Origin: Clostridiales bacterium UBA4821
Lineage (GTDB): Bacteria; Bacillota; Clostridia; Acetivibrionales; UBA4821
DNA length: 10,543 nucleotides
Assembly: GCA_002402315.1 (NCBI GenBank)
Contig: DHFP01000241.1
Span: forward strand, 1 to 10,543
Reading direction: 5' to 3'
A model generated the notes under the pieces. It had not been told where the DNA came from and did no database searches. It worked only from the letters and a program-made list of their open reading frames with translations. The position numbers and the translations under genes were made by a program. Positions within the stretch are counted from its first letter, which is position 1; the number at the start of each line of letters is the position of its first letter. Below, in pieces: positions 7,065-10,543 of the stretch.

Positions 7065-7916
7065 CTAGATTGCTAAACATGGTAAAACTGCTGTGAAAAT
7101 AGTCAATGATATGTTTATTAATAGGGTGGTTAGCCTCCTTTTGTATTCTTCTAAAATCATTTCCGTAATTTCCGCCACTAATGACAACCGCTCCAGATCA
7201 CGCCATGGGTCATCAGGATCATCTAGACCCAAACTTGAAGCCAAAAAATGTCCACCCGTTGATAAGCTATATCCATTCAATGTATGGGAAAAAAAATCCT
7301 GGATGGTATGCAAGGCCATGCCTAAAACTTCTGGGTCATAGGTTGAAAGGGCGATATCTAATGATCTCTCAAATTGCCGAACATTTGGAAAATGCAAATA
7401 AAAACCACTGATTAAATTAAATGAGCTTGTTTTCCAATTTTCATCAACTCGTTGATCCGCTTGAGCTATCCTTAAAGCCAGTCCAGTTGGTAAACCGACT
7501 TTCAAACCTAATATGAACGTAAGGTTAAGATGGACATACTTACTGTACTTTCCATCTCCATCCGCATAGTTTAACGGATTTCCCAGGCAGTAGGCATATA
7601 GATTCCAGCGCGGGGGATTGTAGAGGGCAAGGGCGGTAGGGATTACAGGGTCGGGGCTCAGGAAGCGGTAGAGTGCGGGGTCGTAGTAACGGGCGCCGAA
7701 GTAGTAGAGGGCAGATTCAGCATCCTGCTCCTTGCCTGAGAACTTAAGTTCAGGATTGAAAGTATTGCCCCAGGTCTGCTGCACTCCGCCATAGGGGTCA
7801 TGGGCAGCCGCATAGACAATATTTCCAGTATCATCAGTCACAATGCGGGTCGAGCCAATCTGGTCGGTGGTGTAGTAATAATACTTGCCCGTCTGAGGCT
7901 GGTACTCAGCCACCAT
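7065..7916 (-). CDS. Cassette C: RHS core fragment with zinc-dependent phospholipase C-like toxin tip
   Basis: There are 283 codons from the ATG in MVAEY. The frame is open a further 13 codons upstream without another start, and AGGG lies five bases before this ATG. Residues 1-122 are RHS core. The unique helical tip has residues typical of zinc-dependent phospholipase C-like proteins: a His near its start (YVHLNLT, His129), then a helix with AQADQRVDEN (Asp154, Asp158), HFPN (His175), LGMALHTIQDFFSHT (His203, Asp207, His211) and GGHF (His223). The H..xD..xSH pattern is the strongest clue. S1/P1-like nucleases and HET-C-type proteins share this fold, so nuclease activity cannot be excluded. 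The last 20 residues are strongly hydrophobic and could engage a membrane. Two multi-pass membrane proteins follow, fitting a membrane-lipid target. Confidence 0.85.
   Translation of the reverse strand: MVAEYQPQTGKYYYYTTDQIGSTRIVTDDTGNIVYAAAHDPYGGVQQTWGNTFNPELKFSGKEQDAESALYYFGARYYDPALYRFLSPDPVIPTALALYNPPRWNLYAYCLGNPLNYADGDGKYSKYVHLNLTFILGLKVGLPTGLALRIAQADQRVDENWKTSSFNLISGFYLHFPNVRQFERSLDIALSTYDPEVLGMALHTIQDFFSHTLNGYSLSTGGHFLASSLGLDDPDDPWRDLERLSLVAEITEMILEEYKRRLTTLLINISLTIFTAVLPCLAI
7617..7916 (-). repeat. 300-bp RHS core direct repeat, copy C
   Basis: This copy is gap-free relative to copies B, D and F. Upstream homology ends just past the AKM codons (about 7922). The sequence downstream of ALYN, up to the YCLGNP codons, is closest to copy D, whereas B and F share a YCGNNP version. 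Confidence 0.9.
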
Positions 7917-8009
7917 CTTCGCCCTTATCTTTGTAAATATTACTTTTATCCGCCATCAAAAACAGTCTCCCATAAATATAGGTTTACATTATTCTTCTGT
8001 ATATTTTTT

Positions 8010-8690
8010 TTATCTAGCTACTACCTCTCTCATTTCTAAAAGGCTAATTTCTATTTTTCGCTTGATTTCCACCAATTGTTTAATGCATCTATTCCTGATA
8101 TCAATATAATCTGAAATATTGACTTTTTGCAAAGCCTCAATCCTCTTCTCGATCTCATGCTTCTGAGCCTTAAAGCGGTCTACATATGCTGACGGCAGCA
8201 CACCAACCGGGTAGGGTACTTCTCTGTCTTCAAATATATGCCTGTATTTATTCAATCCAGAAAGAAACAATTCGGGATTAATTCTGATCAAAATCCCTAT
8301 AGTTACACATATTTGTTCAGCATAATGACCATCGGAAAATTCATACAAGCGAAAAGCAACCTCAAGGCATGTCTTGTTCCCAGAATAAATCTCATTTCGG
8401 AATATTTCATAATTATACTCATCAAAAATAACCTCAAAAGCTTTTCTCTTTTCTACTGTTGAATCGATTTCCCTTTTCTCAGGCATAACCTTCAAGATTC
8501 TTTCTGCTTCTTTTTGAGACGGATTTTCATAAAAAGCTTCGAAAGCTAATCTAACTTGGTCCCAATGTGTTTTTTGATCAGATGTAAGTTCTGGGCCTTT
8601 TACCGTCCAGGCGACTGATGAAAGTAATAGCAGCAACATTATGATAAATATTTTTGCTTTTTGGGTGTTAAGTTTCATAACATTTAACAT
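8010..8690 (-). CDS. Secreted ~226-aa putative immunity protein of cassette B
   Basis: It follows the DUF5675-like toxin of cassette B after 37 bases and has the best Shine-Dalgarno in the window, AGGAGGGG at 8696-8703, five bases before ATG 8690. Residues 5-28 form a signal peptide or anchor (KLNTQKAKIFIIMLLLLLS). The mature part is helical and charged. It is homologous to 4200-4874, which follows the other DUF5675-like toxin, through NEIYSGN (99-105), EFSDGHYAE (117-125), LIRINPELFL (134-143) and EIEKRIEALQ (179-188). The family is unknown to me. Export plus the repeated pairing suggest a periplasmic immunity protein. It has a short Pro/Tyr-rich segment where its relative carries a tandem repeat. 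Confidence 0.82.
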   Translation of the reverse strand: MLNVMKLNTQKAKIFIIMLLLLLSSVAWTVKGPELTSDQKTHWDQVRLAFEAFYENPSQKEAERILKVMPEKREIDSTVEKRKAFEVIFDEYNYEIFRNEIYSGNKTCLEVAFRLYEFSDGHYAEQICVTIGILIRINPELFLSGLNKYRHIFEDREVPYPVGVLPSAYVDRFKAQKHEIEKRIEALQKVNISDYIDIRNRCIKQLVEIKRKIEISLLEMREVVAR

Positions 8691-8695
8691 TTTCT

Positions 8696-8703
8696 CCCCT
8701 CCT
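8696..8703 (-). promoter_or_regulatory. Strong Shine-Dalgarno site of the cassette B immunity gene
   Basis: AGGAGGGG on the minus strand lies five bases before the ATG at 8690. It contrasts with the RHS tips, none of which has a comparable site. It therefore suggests the immunity gene is well translated on its own. Confidence 0.7.
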
Positions 8704-8727
8704 ATTAATAACTAATCCTATTAATTA

Positions 8728-9687
8728 CTAAATTACTTTTACTATGGTCCATTCAACAGTAACCACTGGTTGTAAAAGCCACCATGGCTTCACACTCGTG
8801 ATGTTTAAACACCACATTGTAAAATCAAATTCCCACACGATTCCGATACTAATCGTTACCTCTGAGTTTGCATTGATATAGTCGACTAGATTTCTAACGG
8901 CATCACGTGATGAACCTAAATTTCCGCTCGAATCCCAGCGCCAGCCATGGGCTATACACCCTTGAAGCTGTTCAACTCTATTAGCTGTATGAATCATTAC
9001 GCCTGTTCTATTGTTTTTGTCTTCCAATCTGATGATTTCAGGACCATCTGTCCATATTTTATAAATCCCTTCTTTCACACAGCTCTTAAAAGGTTCGTTA
9101 TTCCTCCATGGAAGTTCAAGTGTGTAGCCGAATATAACTTGATCGTCGCTCATTAGTACGCCACGAGTAGCATTATCTTCGTATGCATATCTGAAAAGGT
9201 ACAATACCCTATACGAATAAGTAATTTTGATTTGGAGAAAAACAATAAAGGGAATGTAATATGCTCCATTAAATTCTATAAAATTCACAGGATTATTTCC
9301 GCAATACCCATACAGATTCCAGCTCTGGTGGTTGTACAAAGCCCGCTCTGTGGGAATAACCGGGTCGGGGCTAAGGAAGCGGTAGAGGGTGGGGTCGTAG
9401 TAGCGTGCGCCGAAGTAGTAGAGGGCAGATTCAGCATCCTGCTCCTTGCCCGAGAATTTAAGCTCGGGATTGAACACATTAACCCAGGTCTGCTGCATTC
9501 CGCCATAGGGGTCATGGGCAGCGGCATATACCATGTTGCCCACATCATCGGTCACAATGCGGGTCGAGCCAATCTGGTCTGTGGTGTAGTAATAATACTT
9601 TCCCGTCTGAGGCTGATACTCAGCCACCATCTTCGCCCAAGAAAATATCTTATGGGCTTCATTCCGTAAAATTATATTCATCATCAA
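8728..9687 (-). CDS. Cassette B: RHS core fragment with DUF5675-like toxin tip
   Basis: The frame is 319 codons from a TTG, with ATGs at 9684 and 9681 as likelier starts and no ribosome site. The first ~17 residues are not RHS. The core covers residues 18-140 (AKMVAEYQPQTG to NNPVNFIEFNG). The tip carries RGVLMSDD (175-182), YTLELPWRNN (188-197), SCVKEGIY (202-209), MIH (231-233) and LQGCIAHG (241-248), the motif order of DUF5675. His233 and Cys244 match His238 and Cys249 in cassette D. DUF5675 is mostly seen in phage and secreted-effector contexts and its activity is, as far as I know, not established. The C-terminal 70 residues are rich in Trp and Val and look like an added strand-forming tail. 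A secreted protein with a strong ribosome site follows. Confidence 0.86.
   Translation of the reverse strand: MMMNIILRNEAHKIFSWAKMVAEYQPQTGKYYYYTTDQIGSTRIVTDDVGNMVYAAAHDPYGGMQQTWVNVFNPELKFSGKEQDAESALYYFGARYYDPTLYRFLSPDPVIPTERALYNHQSWNLYGYCGNNPVNFIEFNGAYYIPFIVFLQIKITYSYRVLYLFRYAYEDNATRGVLMSDDQVIFGYTLELPWRNNEPFKSCVKEGIYKIWTDGPEIIRLEDKNNRTGVMIHTANRVEQLQGCIAHGWRWDSSGNLGSSRDAVRNLVDYINANSEVTISIGIVWEFDFTMWCLNITSVKPWWLLQPVVTVEWTIVKVI
9331..9630 (-). repeat. 300-bp RHS core direct repeat, copy B
   Basis: This copy is gap-free relative to copies C, D and F. Upstream homology stops just past the AKM codons (about 9637), as in copy C. The downstream part resembles copy F (YCGNNP version). Confidence 0.9.
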
Positions 9688-9762
9688 TAAGTGCTTTTAT
9701 AGAGACGAGTATTTTCCAATCCCTTACAGATGTATCCTTTGTCTATTAATAATTTTTAAATA

Positions 9763-10212
9763 TTATTTTATGTTTTCCCCGCCCAAATATTTATCCGAAT
9801 CTTCCAACGGGAACAAGTCATCCTGAAGCACTTTTGTTTTTATAATATAAACAACCTCCTTATCTTCATCAAAAAAAACTCGAATCCACGTTCTAAATGG
9901 TCGGTAAAAAAAAACTAAAAACGGAACATAGTAACCATACATTAGAACTCTACTATCTGGATTTCCGAACTTATCACTTATATTATCAGGTAGCCCATAA
10001 TGAACTGCCCGTCTTAAATCAATAAATTCTTTTTCTTTCGGCTTGCCCATAATCTTAAGGACTTCTTGCTCGCTCATTCCTTCTTTCAATAAGCTTGCCT
10101 TTTCAGATAAGTTCTTATCTAAATAAAGCAATAAAGGTCTGTGCACAAGATAAGGAATAATAACGGGGCTCAATATAAGAAAAACCAAAGCAATTATCGT
10201 CCTTTTCTTCAT
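9763..10212 (-). CDS. Membrane-anchored BamE/SmpA-like protein, putative immunity protein of cassette A
   Basis: The protein has 149 aa. A GGGGG run (10220-10224) lies seven bases before the ATG, overlapping the gap to the upstream toxin stop, and only 12 bases separate the two genes. Residues 4-31 are a hydrophobic anchor. The BamE-like element is LLKEGMSEQEVLKIMGKP (41-58), the same position and wording as in 2152-2574 and 2782-3213 but with a more diverged remainder (YGYYVPFLVFFYRPFRTW, then IRVFFDEDKEVVYI). It follows an HExxH toxin, as its relatives do in cassette E. This repeated association supports an immunity role; the structural assignment rests on one motif and is less certain than the pairing. 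Confidence 0.8.
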   Translation of the reverse strand: MKKRTIIALVFLILSPVIIPYLVHRPLLLYLDKNLSEKASLLKEGMSEQEVLKIMGKPKEKEFIDLRRAVHYGLPDNISDKFGNPDSRVLMYGYYVPFLVFFYRPFRTWIRVFFDEDKEVVYIIKTKVLQDDLFPLEDSDKYLGGENIK

Positions 10213-10224
10213 CCTACCACCCCC

Positions 10225-10543
10225 TTAATGAGCAAAACTAGCTAAGTCTCTTAAATACGGGGCTAAAACCCATTGCCAGAAAAGATCTATCCCATACTCA
10301 GGGAATAATTCCTTTATCCCATTAATTATAATTTCCATATATTGGCTTATAAAATTATCCCTGAGATTTTTGGAAGCTTTCATCGCTCTATTAAATGCCT
10401 TCCGAATATTATCTTTGGCTTCAGCTTCTGTTAATTTCCCGCTCTTATACTCGGCTTCTATTTTATCCAATTTAGCTTTTACAAATAAAATTACATCAAT
10501 TACATGCATAAATTCATGTGGCCATGTCAAGTTTTGTTCGCAA
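10225..10543 (-). CDS. Cassette A: C-terminal end of an HExxH metallopeptidase toxin, cut by the right window edge
   Basis: The frame is open to the window edge (CEQN before LTWPHEFMH), so the start and any RHS core lie outside. HEFMH near 10516 is the HExxH zinc motif. The next helix (H..xDV, KAKLDKIEAEY) aligns residue for residue in spacing with the tip of cassette E, where HELSH is followed by LKKIEEEY at the same distance. A charged, Ala/Lys-rich helix follows, then a Trp/Phe/Leu-rich end (DLFWQWVLAPYLRDL). It is therefore a second member of the same toxin family. A BamE-like gene begins 12 bases after the stop. The presence of an RHS core upstream is inferred from the other cassettes. 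Confidence 0.82.
   Translation of the reverse strand, partial: CEQNLTWPHEFMHVIDVILFVKAKLDKIEAEYKSGKLTEAEAKDNIRKAFNRAMKASKNLRDNFISQYMEIIINGIKELFPEYGIDLFWQWVLAPYLRDLASFAH

Noticed and set aside
9285..9548. Minus-strand alternative-frame peptides over the RHS core (also 514-705 and 3871-4080), rich in Pro, Ser and Thr
   Set aside because: They overlap the real RHS frame completely and recur only because the core DNA is repeated.
1..10543. Insertion sequences or CRISPR as the cause of the repeats
   Set aside because: The repeats are coding RHS core about 1.5-2.5 kb apart, without terminal inverted repeats, transposase genes or regular short spacers.

Overview
The window is one long tandem array of polymorphic-toxin cassettes, all transcribed from the minus strand, so the biological order runs from position 10543 down to 1. 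Each cassette has a short piece of RHS/YD-repeat core ending in the RHS-associated core signature (GARYYDP, LYRFLSPDP, WNLY.YC). An unrelated C-terminal toxin domain follows, then one or two small envelope proteins that look like the cognate immunity proteins. No full-length Rhs shell, secretion gene, transposase, RNA gene or CRISPR lies inside the window. The layout is that of displaced ('orphan') Rhs tips stored next to their immunity genes.

Layout, right to left. Cassette A (10543-9763): the tail of an HExxH metallopeptidase toxin that enters from outside the window, then a membrane-anchored protein with a BamE/SmpA-like motif. Cassette B (9687-8010): RHS tip with a DUF5675-like domain (His and a GCI cysteine), then a secreted ~225-aa protein. 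Cassette C (7916-5924): RHS tip with a zinc-dependent phospholipase C-like helical domain, then two paralogous multi-pass membrane proteins. Cassette D (5873-4200): a second DUF5675-like tip with a second member of the secreted ~225-aa family. Cassette E (4162-2152): a second HExxH tip followed by two BamE-like anchored proteins, with a 43-codon coding remnant between them. After E comes a 316-aa secreted protein with an internal duplication (2108-1158), distantly like the ~225-aa family. Cassette F (1090-1): the longest RHS core remnant, ending in a divergent His/GCI domain that leaves the window at the left edge.

Toxin type and partner type co-vary. HExxH tips are followed by BamE-like proteins (A and E), DUF5675-like tips by the ~225-aa secreted family (B and D), and the phospholipase-like tip by multi-pass membrane proteins (C). 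Every candidate immunity protein has a signal peptide, an N-terminal anchor or several membrane segments. I infer that the array is stocked with effectors acting on the cell envelope or periplasm. The RHS cores in B, C, D and F align over exactly 300 bp without gaps, are visibly richer in GC than the AT-rich toxin and immunity DNA, and could serve as recombination tracts for exchanging tips on an active rhs gene elsewhere.

Organism: bacterial, moderately AT-rich, with standard Shine-Dalgarno sites at several immunity genes. Secreted and BamE-like proteins facing a periplasm suggest a diderm. The RHS wording gives me a weak impression of an uncultivated lineage such as Aminicenantes/Acidobacteriota, but nothing in the window proves this.
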